The notes below the pieces were generated by a model. The model made no database searches. It was given only the letters and a program-made list of their open reading frames with translations, and was not told the DNA's origin. A stretch of 56,264 nt of DNA from contig CAZSXE010000012.1 of NCBI GenBank assembly GCA_964611185.1, forward strand, positions 1 to 56,264, in the 5' to 3' direction. Within the stretch, counting starts at the first letter, position 1; every line of letters begins with the position of its first letter. This DNA is from CAAGNP01 sp964611185 (lineage in GTDB: Bacteria; Bacteroidota; Bacteroidia; Bacteroidales; UBA932). Position numbers and translations under genes: made by a program. Of this stretch, positions 15,585-24,807 are shown one piece after another.

Positions 15585-16479
15585 GCATTCCTAAATAAGA
15601 AGAATAACGCTCAGGGGAAATCTCCCCCGAATCGACTGCTGCTTTTACGGCACACCCCGGCTCGTGAGTGTGAGTACACGGCTTATAGCGGCAGGAGTCC
15701 ATTGTGCGAAGCATTTCAGGAAAGAATGTGGAGAGTTCTTCTGCCTCAAAATCCACAAGTCCAAATCCTCTTATACCCGGGGTGTCTATTACAAATCCTC
15801 CGGTGGACAATGGGTACATTTCGTAAAAAGTAGTGGTATGCTTCCCCTGGAGGTAATGCTTGGATATCTCGGCAATCTTGGGGGTAATCGATGAATCAAG
15901 AGCCTGCATCAAGGAAGATTTACCTACACCGGAAACTCCGCTGAAAAGGGTAATTCCCTCGTGAGAACACTCTTTTCGCAGAATATCGACCCCGGAAAGT
16001 GTGACGGCAGAGGTTTCAATCACGGAATATCCGGCATCATTATATATTTTTTCAAAATAATCTATCAAAGGGCGATGTGTAGGGCCATATAAGTCTATTT
16101 TATTTAAGACTATTTTAACCGGCACCTTATAAGCCTCGCAAGTAACTAAAAAACGATCAATAAATGCCCACTTGGTCTCGGGAAAGTCGAGAGTGACGAC
16201 AAGATATGCCATATCAATATTGGCTGCTACGATATGAGACTGACGAGAAAGGTTGGTCGATTTTCTGATTATGCAGTTACGACGAGGATATATGGCTGTA
16301 ATAGTGGCAGGCGAAGTGCTGTCGTCATAATCCACCCTGTCACCTACCGCAAGAGGATTGGTCGCGGAAGACTCATTAAGTCTCATCTTACCACGAACCA
16401 CAGCAGGAAACAAATCCCATTCAGGAAGCTTTGAAAGCAAATAATGACTTCCGGTATGTTTTACAACAATGGCATCCAT
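15559..16479 (-). CDS. rsgA: Small ribosomal subunit biogenesis GTPase RsgA
   Basis: RsgA (YjeQ) is a circularly permuted GTPase that checks late maturation of the 30S decoding region. The 306-residue protein has the N-terminal OB fold (VGDRVDYDD), then G4 NKID, the P loop GVSGVGKSSLMQ, the G3 motif DTPGIRGFG, and a C-terminal zinc site in CRYKPCTHTHEPGC. The G-motif order G4-G1-G3 shows the permutation. It is divergent from the PAS kinase at 16569 and precedes the MATE gene. TATCTTCG (16504-16511, minus), one base off the -7 consensus, is a candidate promoter. Confidence 0.96.
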   Translation of the reverse strand: MDAIVVKHTGSHYLLSKLPEWDLFPAVVRGKMRLNESSATNPLAVGDRVDYDDSTSPATITAIYPRRNCIIRKSTNLSRQSHIVAANIDMAYLVVTLDFPETKWAFIDRFLVTCEAYKVPVKIVLNKIDLYGPTHRPLIDYFEKIYNDAGYSVIETSAVTLSGVDILRKECSHEGITLFSGVSGVGKSSLMQALDSSITPKIAEISKHYLQGKHTTTFYEMYPLSTGGFVIDTPGIRGFGLVDFEAEELSTFFPEMLRTMDSCRYKPCTHTHEPGCAVKAAVDSGEISPERYSSYLGMLEEETKYR

Positions 16480-16542
16480 TACACTATTTGTAAATTATGG
16501 CTGCGAAGATAAAGAAAGTTAATAGTTTTTATAAACTTTTAT

Positions 16543-16550
16543 TACATTTG
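16543..16550 (+). promoter_or_regulatory. -7 box of the PAS histidine kinase gene
   Basis: TACATTTG fits the Bacteroidota -7 consensus. Transcription would begin near 16556. That excludes the upstream in-frame ATG at 16497 as a start and selects the ATG at 16569. Confidence 0.55.
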
Positions 16551-16568
16551 CTAATAAATTTTTTATCA

Positions 16569-18554
16569 ATGACTTATTATTTTCCTTATCTGTTTATAAT
16601 TGTCATCACACTATTGATAACAATCATTGTCTTTTTAATCATAAATTATAAACATACAAAATCTAAATCCGATAAGAATAATACTATCCATAATCGCTAT
16701 TTAGATATTTTTAAAAAAGCAGATGTAGGATTACAAATCTTCAACAAAGAGGGATACCTAATCGAATATAATGAAACAGCCAAGGATATGTGGGGTATTT
16801 GTGATGAGAGTAAGATAGAATTCAACTTGTTTTCTTACCCTGTCATAAAAGATATTTTAAACACAGAATCAGAGAAATACAAAGAGCATATTTTTAATTT
16901 TGAATATGATTTTGACAAAGAGAACATATTTAAATCTACTCGCGGCGGTAAAATCTCTGCAATATGTAAAATAAGGTTGATGTACGATTCTAATGGGTGT
17001 TTTTCGTTTTTTCTTGTCACCACGAACGATGTTTCCGAAGAAATAGAGAAAAGCAGAAAGTACGAACACATTCTGAATGAAAGAAATACGATATTTCAAT
17101 CTATCCCCTCCGCTCTATCTATTTATGATGTTCAGGGAAAACTCACATTTATTAACAATTCTTATATTAAGTTAGCCGGCATCACAGATGTAAATAAATT
17201 TTTGAAAAGCGGCACGACTATGTTTGCTCCATTTTTTAATGAAGAAATTATAGGAAAAATGAGGCAGAACATAGAGTTTGATTTTGATTTTACTTTAAAT
17301 TTTGACGACCCTTCTATCAGTAAAAGATACTTTTCCAATCATAGCGGTCAAAGGTATTTTGTAAGTAAATTTCGCTTAATAAGAGATATGAAAGGAGATA
17401 TTAGTAATTATATTATTCTCACAAAAGACATTACCGAAGAACACGAACAGAACAAGCTCCTTCAAGAATCCGCCAACAACGCTATTTCATATAACCAAAC
17501 GCTAAATGCCATCATTAACAATATCCCATGTATGCTGTTTGTTAAGGATATTTCAGATGATTACAGATATGTGATTTCCAATATTCTCGTAAGTGAATAT
17601 ATGGGAAAAGACACTGAAAACATAGTGGGCTATACAGATTTTAATATTTTAGAAAAGGAAGAGGCTGAACGATTTAGAAAAGATGATATTAAAGCTGTGG
17701 AGATGAACGGGCTCTATACTTTTCGCGAAGAGGTTAACTGGAAAGGGAAAAAATCATATCTGAATACCACCAAATTCCCCATCGAATTAAAAGATGGCAA
17801 AAAACTGCTAATCTGCATTTCGGTAGATGTCACATATCTGAACGAAATTAACAAGGATTTGAAAAGTGCAAAAGAGAAAGCTGAAAATGCCGATAAGCTG
17901 AAATCCGCATTTCTTGCAAATATGAGCCACGAAATCAGAACTCCTTTAAATTCTATCGTCGGTTTCTCCTCGATCATCGCAGAGACAGAAGATAAAAAAG
18001 AAAAAGAGGAATATTTGACCATTATCAAACACTGTAGCGATCAGCTGCTTCATCTTATAAACTCCATACTTGATATTTCAAAAATCGAATCGGGCTATTT
18101 CGATATAAATCCTGCCGATTTTGATATTTCTGACTTATTTAGAAAAATCGAATCTGCTTTTAAAGTTCAGATGAATAAAGGGGTGAATCTCGTATGTATT
18201 ATCCCTGACGAATCTTTTAATGTAAAGCTTGACAAAAATCGACTTCTTGAAATTATGAATAATTTTATCTCCAACTCCATAAAACACACAGAAAGAGGGG
18301 AGATAATCTTCGGTTACAGACATGAAAACGATGGAATAAAATGTTATGTTACAGATACGGGTAGCGGCATCTCTGAAGATGGTATAAAAAAATTATTTAA
18401 TCGCTTCGAGAAGCTCAACTCAACTAAAAACGGCGCCGGACTTGGGCTTGCTATCACAAAAGCTCTTGTGGAAAAAGCAGGAGGAAAGGTGGGAGTGGAG
18501 TCAAAACAGGGAGAAGGATCCACTTTTTGGATTTGGCTTCCTTTATCTGATTAA
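16569..18554 (+). CDS. PAS-domain sensor histidine kinase
   Basis: The protein has 661 residues from the ATG at 16569, chosen because a -7 box at 16543 lies between it and an earlier in-frame ATG. One membrane segment (about 5-27) is followed by two or three PAS-like domains (roughly 45-150, 180-295, 310-430), including FMLFVKDI-like and VGYTDFNIL segments typical of PAS. HisKA has the phosphoacceptor His454 in NMSHEIRTPLNSI. The HATPase domain has N, G1 (DTGSGIS) and G2 (GAGLGLAI) boxes. No receiver domain or response regulator gene adjoins it, so it is an orphan kinase. The kinase core closely resembles that of the TPR kinase at 26365. Confidence 0.88.
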   Translation: MTYYFPYLFIIVITLLITIIVFLIINYKHTKSKSDKNNTIHNRYLDIFKKADVGLQIFNKEGYLIEYNETAKDMWGICDESKIEFNLFSYPVIKDILNTESEKYKEHIFNFEYDFDKENIFKSTRGGKISAICKIRLMYDSNGCFSFFLVTTNDVSEEIEKSRKYEHILNERNTIFQSIPSALSIYDVQGKLTFINNSYIKLAGITDVNKFLKSGTTMFAPFFNEEIIGKMRQNIEFDFDFTLNFDDPSISKRYFSNHSGQRYFVSKFRLIRDMKGDISNYIILTKDITEEHEQNKLLQESANNAISYNQTLNAIINNIPCMLFVKDISDDYRYVISNILVSEYMGKDTENIVGYTDFNILEKEEAERFRKDDIKAVEMNGLYTFREEVNWKGKKSYLNTTKFPIELKDGKKLLICISVDVTYLNEINKDLKSAKEKAENADKLKSAFLANMSHEIRTPLNSIVGFSSIIAETEDKKEKEEYLTIIKHCSDQLLHLINSILDISKIESGYFDINPADFDISDLFRKIESAFKVQMNKGVNLVCIIPDESFNVKLDKNRLLEIMNNFISNSIKHTERGEIIFGYRHENDGIKCYVTDTGSGISEDGIKKLFNRFEKLNSTKNGAGLGLAITKALVEKAGGKVGVESKQGEGSTFWIWLPLSD

Positions 18555-18561
18555 TTTTGAT

Positions 18562-18569
18562 TATTTTTG
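18562..18569 (+). promoter_or_regulatory. -7 box before the polyprenyl synthase gene
   Basis: TATTTTTG, 27 bases before the ATG at 18597, matches the Bacteroidota -7 consensus; no good -33 box is seen. It would serve the polyprenyl synthase-GT9-U32 unit separately from the kinase upstream. Confidence 0.45.
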
Positions 18570-18596
18570 CACACTATTTAGCAAAACATCAAAATT

Positions 18597-19574
18597 ATGT
18601 ACAGTTTATCGGAAATTGAGTCCATCGTCCGTAAAAGTGTTCTTTCTATCGATTTAAAAGGGGAACCGAAAGAGCTTTATCAGCCCATTGAATATATCAT
18701 CTCCATCGGAGGGAAAAGGATAAGACCTTCGCTTTGTCTGCTGACTTATTCCCTTTTTTCCAACGAAATGGATAATCGTATCATATATCCCGCCATGGCT
18801 CTTGAGATATTCCATGCCTTTACCCTAATCCATGACGATATTATGGATAATGCCGATATGAGAAGAGGGCAGCTGACCATTCATAAGAAATGGAACAAAA
18901 ACATAGCAATACTCTCGGGTGATGTGATGTCTATCAAAGCTTATGAATACCTCTCTTACTCCCCTGCAGATAAGATTTCAGAAGTTCTGAGCGTGTTTAC
19001 TAAAACTGCCAAACAAGTGTGCGAAGGGCAGCAATACGATATGAATTTTGAAAATGAAAAAATAATCACCATTGACGATTATTTGGAGATGATAGGGTTA
19101 AAAACGGCTGTATTGCTCGCCTGTTCTGCCAAGATAGGGGCCATTATCGGCGGTGCCGATAACAATACGGCACAAGCTTTGTACGATTATGGTTACAATT
19201 TAGGTATAGCTTTCCAGATTACAGATGACTACCTCGATGTGTATGCCGATCCATCTACTTTTGGGAAGAATGTGGGGGGAGATATTGTCAATAATAAAAA
19301 AAGCTGGCTGCTGGTAAAAAGTCTGAAAGAAGCCACAGGGGCCGATGAAAGGGAGCTTAGAGAGGCTATGATGATGGGTGAAGAATCTGCTTGCGAAAAG
19401 ATTGACAGGGTCAAAAGACTTTACGAAAAATTAAATATTAATAATAGTACCGAAGAGGAAATCGACCAATATTTCAAATCTGCCTTAAACTCTATTGAGA
19501 ATTTGAATCTCAGTTACGAAAAGATGGCTCTTTTGAATGATTTTGCTTTATCGGTTACTAAAAGGACGAAATGA
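18597..19574 (+). CDS. Polyprenyl (trans-prenyl) diphosphate synthase
   Basis: This cytoplasmic enzyme condenses isopentenyl diphosphate with an allylic diphosphate. The 325-residue protein has GGKRIRPSLCLLTYS, the first aspartate-rich motif HDDIMDNADMRRG (Asp80, Asp81, Asp84) and the second, ITDDYLDVYAD (Asp210, Asp211, Asp214). Length and motifs fit the long-chain (octaprenyl/nonaprenyl, quinone side chain) or geranylgeranyl/farnesyl group; chain length cannot be fixed from the sequence alone. Its stop overlaps the start of the GT9 gene by 4 bases (ATGA). IspE, a step of the same isoprenoid supply, is encoded at 48603. Confidence 0.93.
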   Translation: MYSLSEIESIVRKSVLSIDLKGEPKELYQPIEYIISIGGKRIRPSLCLLTYSLFSNEMDNRIIYPAMALEIFHAFTLIHDDIMDNADMRRGQLTIHKKWNKNIAILSGDVMSIKAYEYLSYSPADKISEVLSVFTKTAKQVCEGQQYDMNFENEKIITIDDYLEMIGLKTAVLLACSAKIGAIIGGADNNTAQALYDYGYNLGIAFQITDDYLDVYADPSTFGKNVGGDIVNNKKSWLLVKSLKEATGADERELREAMMMGEESACEKIDRVKRLYEKLNINNSTEEEIDQYFKSALNSIENLNLSYEKMALLNDFALSVTKRTK

Positions 19575-20557
19575 AACACATTATAATTTTACGGTTTTCA
19601 GCTATTACTGATGTTGCCATCGCTGCTCCTTTGGTAAGAAGCTACGCCTTTGAAAACCCTGAAATTTCATTTACAATGGTTTCGGACCCATTTTTAAGAC
19701 CTCTTTTTAAAAGCACTCCGAATCTTTCGTTTTTTCCCGTTTCCATTACCGAAAAACCATCGTGGAGATATTTGTTAAAAATTGCGAAAAGTATTTGCGC
19801 TCTCTCCCCTACTGAGATTATCGATTTGCAAAACTGCCGATATACTACATTCCTGAAATCATTTTTCGCTTTCAAAAACATTCCTGTTTTTACTGCCGAA
19901 AAACCCTCTTTTAACAAAAACCATTTTTCCTCACTCCCCTCTCTATTACAATTATATGAGAATGCCTTTTCCGCTTCGGGGTTGAAAAATCTCCATCTTT
20001 CTGATGAACATCCTGTTTTTAACAAGACCAACAGCAAATACGAATTTCATCGCGTGGGAATAGCCCCTTTTGCCAAGCATCCGGGCAAGTCATGGCCTGT
20101 GAAGAATATGGAAGAGGTAGTGGCTCATCTGAGTAAAGACCCCAACACCAAAGTTTATCTGTTCGGTAATCAAAGGGCCGAAGCAGAGATTCTTCAGAAA
20201 TGGGAAGACAAGTATGATGATTGCGAGTCTATCGCCGGAAAATACACCCTTTCAGAAGAGCTTGAGCTCATAAGAAGCCTTGATCTTATGGTTACTATGG
20301 ATTCTGCAAATATGCATTTCGCCTCTTCGGTCAATACTCCTGTGATTTCTATCTGGGGTGCTACCCATCCTCATGGGGGATTTTATGGGTGGGGACAGGA
20401 CTGGAACAATGTTGTCTCTGTCGATTTACCATGCAGGCCTTGTTCGCTTTTCGGCGACAAGAAGTGCGAGAGGATGGATTACGCCTGCCTCTCAAGAGTG
20501 ACACCGGAGATGGTTTTAAAGAAAATTGATGAATTTTTCAACTATGACAAAAAATAG
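19571..20557 (+). CDS. Glycosyltransferase family 9 (heptosyltransferase-like)
   Basis: The 328-residue protein has the GT9 heptosyltransferase layout: an N-terminal Rossmann half starting HIIILRFSAITDVAIAAPLVR, and a C-terminal nucleotide-sugar half with GIAPFAKHPGKSWP near residue 160, YLFGNQRAEAEIL, LDLMVTMDSANMHFASSVNTPVISIWGATHP, and a CRPCSLFGDKKC cysteine segment near the end. Such enzymes add heptose or related sugars to lipopolysaccharide core on the cytoplasmic face. It overlaps the preceding prenyl synthase by 4 bases and the following U32 gene, so the three are translationally coupled. The exact donor and acceptor are unknown. Confidence 0.9.
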   Translation: MKHIIILRFSAITDVAIAAPLVRSYAFENPEISFTMVSDPFLRPLFKSTPNLSFFPVSITEKPSWRYLLKIAKSICALSPTEIIDLQNCRYTTFLKSFFAFKNIPVFTAEKPSFNKNHFSSLPSLLQLYENAFSASGLKNLHLSDEHPVFNKTNSKYEFHRVGIAPFAKHPGKSWPVKNMEEVVAHLSKDPNTKVYLFGNQRAEAEILQKWEDKYDDCESIAGKYTLSEELELIRSLDLMVTMDSANMHFASSVNTPVISIWGATHPHGGFYGWGQDWNNVVSVDLPCRPCSLFGDKKCERMDYACLSRVTPEMVLKKIDEFFNYDKK

Positions 20558-21797
20558 CAATCATATAGAGATTATGGCGCCGGCCGGAAATTTTGAATGT
20601 CTGATGGCCGCTGTCCAAGGGGGGGCCGATTCTGTCTATTTCGGGGTGGAGAATCTTAATATGCGTTCTCACTCGGCCAATAATTTTTCGTTGAAAGATC
20701 TCCCTAAAATCGTCCAAATATGCAACGAACACCATGTCCAAACTTATTTGACACTGAATATTGTCCTGTACGATGAAGATCTTGAAAAAGCACATCTCAC
20801 CCTTGATGCTGCAAAAGCGGCGGGTGTGACAGCTGTAATTGCTTCAGATATTGCTGTGATTGTGTATGCAAGGAGCATCGATCTCGAAGTTCATATTTCT
20901 ACTCAGCTGAGCATTTCAAATATAGAAGCAGTGCGATTTTATTCGCAGTGGGCAGAGGTTATTGTTCTCGCCAGAGAACTGAACCTTACTCAAGTGAAAA
21001 AAATATGGGAAGCTATCGTAAATGAAAACATTACCGCCCCCTCGGGCAATCTTGTCCGTATCGAGATGTTCTGCCACGGAGCACTATGTATGGCCGTTTC
21101 AGGAAAATGCTATCTGAGTCTTCACGAATACAATCACTCGGCGAACAGAGGTTCTTGTTTCCAGCTTTGCCGGAGAGGGTATCGGGTGACCGACCTCGAA
21201 ACGGGGAGGGAGCTTGAAGTGGATAATAAATATATTATGTCTCCGAAAGATTTGTGTACGGTGGAGTTTATTGACAAAATGGCTGATGCAGGGGTCTCTG
21301 TTCTGAAAATCGAGGGGAGAGCCAGAAGTGCCGATTATGTTAAAACAGTAGTCGCCGCATATCGTTCTGCGATAGACTGTTTCGCCCGAGGGCAATATAC
21401 CCCGGATATTGCCGCAGGCCTGAAAAAAGAGCTTGGAAAGGTGTTCAACCGCGGATTTTGGGATGGATATTACCAAGGTGCGAAGTTGGGAGAATGGAGT
21501 GAGGTCTATGGCAGCAAAGCTACCACTAAAAAGACTTATATCGGAAAAATTACAAACTACTTTTCTAATCTCGGTGTAGCGGAGATTTTAGTGGAGGCAG
21601 CTCCTATTTCGGTAGGAGATCATATTTTGATAATTGGTCCTACTACCGGAGTGGTCGAACTTGACATCCCTGAAATAAGGGTAGAGCTGTTACCCGTTCA
21701 GATTTGCCCTCAGGGCACATGCTGCTCCATCCCCATAGATCGGAAGCTGCGCAGGTCGGACAAAATATATCTTATTTCTGAGATAACAGAAGGATGA
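20544..21797 (+). CDS. U32-family protein (probable tRNA hydroxylation factor)
   Basis: The 417-residue product from the ATG at 20544 (an upstream ATG at 20526 is also possible; both overlap the end of the GT9 gene) is a peptidase U32 family member: IMAPAGNFECLMAAVQGGADSVYFG at the start, HISTQLSISN, then the hallmark MFCHGALCMAVSGKCYLS with NRGSCFQLCRRGY. These cysteines are the pattern that binds an iron-sulfur cluster in TrhP/RlhA-type proteins, which hydroxylate tRNA uridine or 23S rRNA. Older annotations call the family collagenase-like proteases. The RNA-modification role is inferred from the family; no protease motif stands out. Confidence 0.88.
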   Translation: MTKNSNHIEIMAPAGNFECLMAAVQGGADSVYFGVENLNMRSHSANNFSLKDLPKIVQICNEHHVQTYLTLNIVLYDEDLEKAHLTLDAAKAAGVTAVIASDIAVIVYARSIDLEVHISTQLSISNIEAVRFYSQWAEVIVLARELNLTQVKKIWEAIVNENITAPSGNLVRIEMFCHGALCMAVSGKCYLSLHEYNHSANRGSCFQLCRRGYRVTDLETGRELEVDNKYIMSPKDLCTVEFIDKMADAGVSVLKIEGRARSADYVKTVVAAYRSAIDCFARGQYTPDIAAGLKKELGKVFNRGFWDGYYQGAKLGEWSEVYGSKATTKKTYIGKITNYFSNLGVAEILVEAAPISVGDHILIIGPTTGVVELDIPEIRVELLPVQICPQGTCCSIPIDRKLRRSDKIYLISEITEG

Positions 21798-21815
21798 GCT
21801 AACCGAGGCAGAATG

Positions 21816-23447
21816 TCATTTAAGCTTTACGGTATCCCACAATTCTATAGCTTTACTTATCTGAGAGTCACTTCGGAGAGAGTTTTCGGCCGCCCCTTTT
21901 CTATAATAGTATTTAGTGCATATCTCCCTTTCAAGGATAGGCTTTATCTCATCTTTACCACTGACTAAGAACTCTTTTTTAGTCAATGTCAGCTTTGCGT
22001 AGAGCGTATCGATTTCATTTTTAAATGTTTCGTAAAGCTCGTCCCTTTTTGAAGCCTCTATAACCTCTTCCATCGTTATCTCCGACTCAGTTCGCTGGTC
22101 AAACTCCTTTTCTGCTGCAAAGTTTACAAAATCATCATATTCCGAGTCGGTGAGGGAAAACGCCGAGGGGGAGGGGATAGTATTGTGCTTTTCAAAATAT
22201 GTTATAGCCCAGTCACTTGGTATGTCGCTGTATATTAAAGAGACGATGGGTCTTCCGAAATATTTCGGTTCTATGACAAGGTCGGGTGTAATACCACCTC
22301 CGTCATAGACAGAGCGACCTGATATGGTTTTAAATTCTTTCTTAAGAGAATCGGGAACATTCCCCACACTTCCGTCGTCGTTACGATGGCTGTAATCTAT
22401 GGCCTGTACACATCTTCCGCTGGGGGTGTAGTATTTGGCAATGGTCACCTTGAGCGAGGTGCCGTAACCGGAAGGAAAGATGTTTTGAACCAAGCCTTTA
22501 CCGAATGTGCGTACTCCTGCTATCACTGCTCTGTCTAAATCTTGGAGTGCTCCTGCCACTATTTCAGAAGAGGATGCAGAACCGGAATTTACAAGGACCA
22601 TAAGAGGAATCTTCGTGTCAATGGGTTCTTTATCTGTATGGTATTCCATAGTCTCCCCCTTTCCGCGAGAAGAAACGACAAGTGTTCCCGAGGGGACAAA
22701 TAATGAAACTATATCTATGGCCTCAGGCATAAGCCCTCCCCCATTGCTTCGCAAATCAAGAATCAATCGTCGAAGTTTTCCGCTACTTTTCATCGTTTCT
22801 ATCGCTTTTCGCACATCTTTGGAACCGTCGAGAGTGAATCCTCCTATCTGGATATATCCAATAGTATCCCGAATCATTCCGTAATAGACTACATCCGATA
22901 CATGTATTCTTTCTCTTTTAAGAAAGACATCGGATATTTCCCCTGTTCTGATATGCTTGATGGAGAGCTTGACTTCGGTGGCAGGTTCTCCTCTCATCAT
23001 TTCACTGCATTGAGAGACGGTTAAATCTTTTGTGGAAGTATCGTTAACTGACATTATAACATCCCCCGGAAGAAGTCCTGACTTGGCCGAGGGAGAATTT
23101 TGGTAAGGTTCGCTGATGAGGATATATCCGTCAGGAAGTTTTTTTATGATAGATCCCACTCCTCCGTAGCTGCCGGTAGTCATCATATCTATCTCTTCTT
23201 CATTTTCTTCCGGAATGAAGACAGTATATGGGTCAAGTGTGGTCAACATGGAGTTAATTCCAGTGTTTACGAGCTTTCCGACATCGACTGTGTCCACATA
23301 ATTTGATTTTAATATTCGGAAGATGGAATACTGAGTTTCGAGACTTTTACCATCCTTGAAATCTTGTGTCTGAGCAGATACTGTAAGGGCAGATAGGAGA
23401 AATATGCTTAGAACGGAGAAATGTGTATTTAATTTATTCATGTTCAT
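21816..23447 (-). CDS. S41-family C-terminal processing protease
   Basis: The 543-residue exported serine protease has an N-terminal signal peptide (hydrophobic core SVLSIFLLSALTVSA), a PDZ domain at about 90-170 (GYGGVGSI-like loop, SAKSGLLPGDVIMSVND), and the S41 core with DLRSNGGGLMPEA, the nucleophile region VNSGSASSSEIVAG and the general-base lysine in TFGKGLVQ. Family members cut periplasmic proteins near their C-termini. ATGs at 23447 and 23441 are both possible. The predicted -7 box at 23459-23466 leaves an extremely short leader. It converges on the U32 gene with 18 bases between stops and is transcribed alone. Confidence 0.93.
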   Translation of the reverse strand: MNMNKLNTHFSVLSIFLLSALTVSAQTQDFKDGKSLETQYSIFRILKSNYVDTVDVGKLVNTGINSMLTTLDPYTVFIPEENEEEIDMMTTGSYGGVGSIIKKLPDGYILISEPYQNSPSAKSGLLPGDVIMSVNDTSTKDLTVSQCSEMMRGEPATEVKLSIKHIRTGEISDVFLKRERIHVSDVVYYGMIRDTIGYIQIGGFTLDGSKDVRKAIETMKSSGKLRRLILDLRSNGGGLMPEAIDIVSLFVPSGTLVVSSRGKGETMEYHTDKEPIDTKIPLMVLVNSGSASSSEIVAGALQDLDRAVIAGVRTFGKGLVQNIFPSGYGTSLKVTIAKYYTPSGRCVQAIDYSHRNDDGSVGNVPDSLKKEFKTISGRSVYDGGGITPDLVIEPKYFGRPIVSLIYSDIPSDWAITYFEKHNTIPSPSAFSLTDSEYDDFVNFAAEKEFDQRTESEITMEEVIEASKRDELYETFKNEIDTLYAKLTLTKKEFLVSGKDEIKPILEREICTKYYYRKGAAENSLRSDSQISKAIELWDTVKLK

Positions 23448-23458
23448 TTTTTATCTTG

Positions 23459-23466
23459 CAAAAATA
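23459..23466 (-). promoter_or_regulatory. -7 box of the S41 protease gene
   Basis: Minus strand TATTTTTG, only 12 bases from the annotated ATG, matches TAnnTTTG. It lies back to back with the rdgB promoter on the other strand. No -33 box is evident. Confidence 0.45.
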
Positions 23467-23485
23467 ATCATTTTTATATTCTTTC

Positions 23486-23493
23486 TATCTTTG
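23486..23493 (+). promoter_or_regulatory. -7 box of rdgB-recO
   Basis: TATCTTTG lies 23 bases before the rdgB ATG and matches the Bacteroidota -7 consensus. A good -33 element is not seen. Confidence 0.5.
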
Positions 23494-23515
23494 CGCTATT
23501 ATTAGATAATAAAAT

Positions 23516-24088
23516 ATGGAAATTATTTTTGCAACTGCCAATTTACATAAACTTCAAGAATGTAGGCAAATACTCGGAGAGAAGATCATTATCAAGACCC
23601 CTGCCGATTACGGAATCACAGAGGATATTCCCGAAACATCCGATACTATTAAGGGGAATGCTGTCCAAAAAGCAATGTATGTTTGGGACAGAGTGCATAA
23701 ACCTTGTTTTGCAGATGATACAGGTCTGGAGGTTGATTATCTTGACGGAGCACCGGGTGTATATTCCGCAAGATATGCGGGGCCGGGGAAGGACTCTTCA
23801 GATAATATGAAAAAACTACTTTCAGAATTGGATGGTGTCAAGATGAGAAGTGCCCGTTTCCGCTGCGTTATAGCTCTGATTGTTGACGGTAAAGCCACTC
23901 TCTTCGAGGGAGTTTGCAACGGAGAGATTACTTCGTTTCCAAAGGGAAATGGAGGATTCGGATACGACCCCATCTTCAAGCCCGAAGAATTCGATAATTG
24001 CTTTTCCGAGATTACTCCTGAAGAGAAAAATGCCATTTCCCATAGAGGAAAAGCTATGAGGCTTCTCGCTGAATATCTTAATAAATAA
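23516..24088 (+). CDS. rdgB: Non-canonical purine NTP pyrophosphatase (RdgB/HAM1)
   Basis: RdgB hydrolyses ITP, dITP and XTP to monophosphates, keeping deaminated purines out of nucleic acids. The 190-residue protein has FATANLHKLQECRQIL at the N-terminus, TFADDTGLEV-like CFADDTGLEVDYLDGAPGVYSARYAG, and the C-terminal GFGYDPIF and SHRGKAM motifs. The length is normal. It starts a short plus-strand operon with recO (3 bases between stop and start). Confidence 0.96.
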   Translation: MEIIFATANLHKLQECRQILGEKIIIKTPADYGITEDIPETSDTIKGNAVQKAMYVWDRVHKPCFADDTGLEVDYLDGAPGVYSARYAGPGKDSSDNMKKLLSELDGVKMRSARFRCVIALIVDGKATLFEGVCNGEITSFPKGNGGFGYDPIFKPEEFDNCFSEITPEEKNAISHRGKAMRLLAEYLNK

Positions 24089-24091
24089 GAG

Positions 24092-24757
24092 ATGATTTTA
24101 CTCCATACCACCAAGTACGGCGACTCTTCGCTTATTCTTCACGGATATACTCGCGAGGGAGGAAGAGAGAGTTTTATCCTTCGCTCTGTGGGGAAAAAGG
24201 GTAAGTCTGTCGCAATGGGGGTGCTTCATCCACTGAATATTCTCAGTGTGGAGGTGGCTCCTCGTTCAAAAAACGAGGGTAATTCCTCTTTAAAATATAT
24301 CAGAGAGTATTCATCCAAATATGTATTTCACTCGTTGAGAAGCAATATTTATAAAAATTCCATAGTGCTGTATATAAGCGAATTATTGTATAAAACTCTC
24401 CGCACTCCCGAGCAAGATACTGTGTTGTATGATTTTATTGAGCACTCTGTGGTTACTCTTGATGGGTGCGAGGGCAATTTTTCCAATTTTCATATTTGGT
24501 TTACTGTTAATTATGTGGCATTGATGGGGTTTTTTCCTTCCGAGGGTTTCTCTCTCGAATACAATCCTTTTTCCGAACGGGAGGTAGAAAATTTGTGTCA
24601 TATTGCCGGAGGCTCGCTTGAAGAGACACTCTCTTTGAGATTTAACGGAAATCAGCGCACACATTTTGTGTCTGCTGTGATAAAATATCTTGAGTTTCAT
24701 CTTGGAGTAAGTATTAATTTAAAGTCTTTATCTATATTACATAGCGTTTTTGAATGA
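24092..24757 (+). CDS. recO: DNA repair protein RecO
   Basis: RecO loads RecA with RecR and anneals SSB-coated single strands during recombinational repair. The 221-residue protein begins with the OB fold pattern (HTTKYGDSSLILHGYTREGGRESFILRSVGKKGK) followed by a helical domain containing SELLYKTLRTPEQD and YVALMGFFPSEGFSLE. It is slightly short, and a CxxC zinc motif is not evident, as is common in Bacteroidota RecO. It lies 3 bases after rdgB. Confidence 0.9.
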   Translation: MILLHTTKYGDSSLILHGYTREGGRESFILRSVGKKGKSVAMGVLHPLNILSVEVAPRSKNEGNSSLKYIREYSSKYVFHSLRSNIYKNSIVLYISELLYKTLRTPEQDTVLYDFIEHSVVTLDGCEGNFSNFHIWFTVNYVALMGFFPSEGFSLEYNPFSEREVENLCHIAGGSLEETLSLRFNGNQRTHFVSAVIKYLEFHLGVSINLKSLSILHSVFE

Positions 24758-24774
24758 TATGTTGATTATTTTAT

Positions 24775-24782
24775 TAATTTTG
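24775..24782 (+). promoter_or_regulatory. -7 box before the GH3 gene
   Basis: TAATTTTG, 26 bases upstream of the ATG at 24808, fits TAnnTTTG. The -33 region is poor. It would drive the GH3 protein-TPR kinase-TonB receptor unit. Confidence 0.4.
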
Positions 24783-24807
24783 TTAGTTTAAAGAAAAAAC
24801 CCTTCAG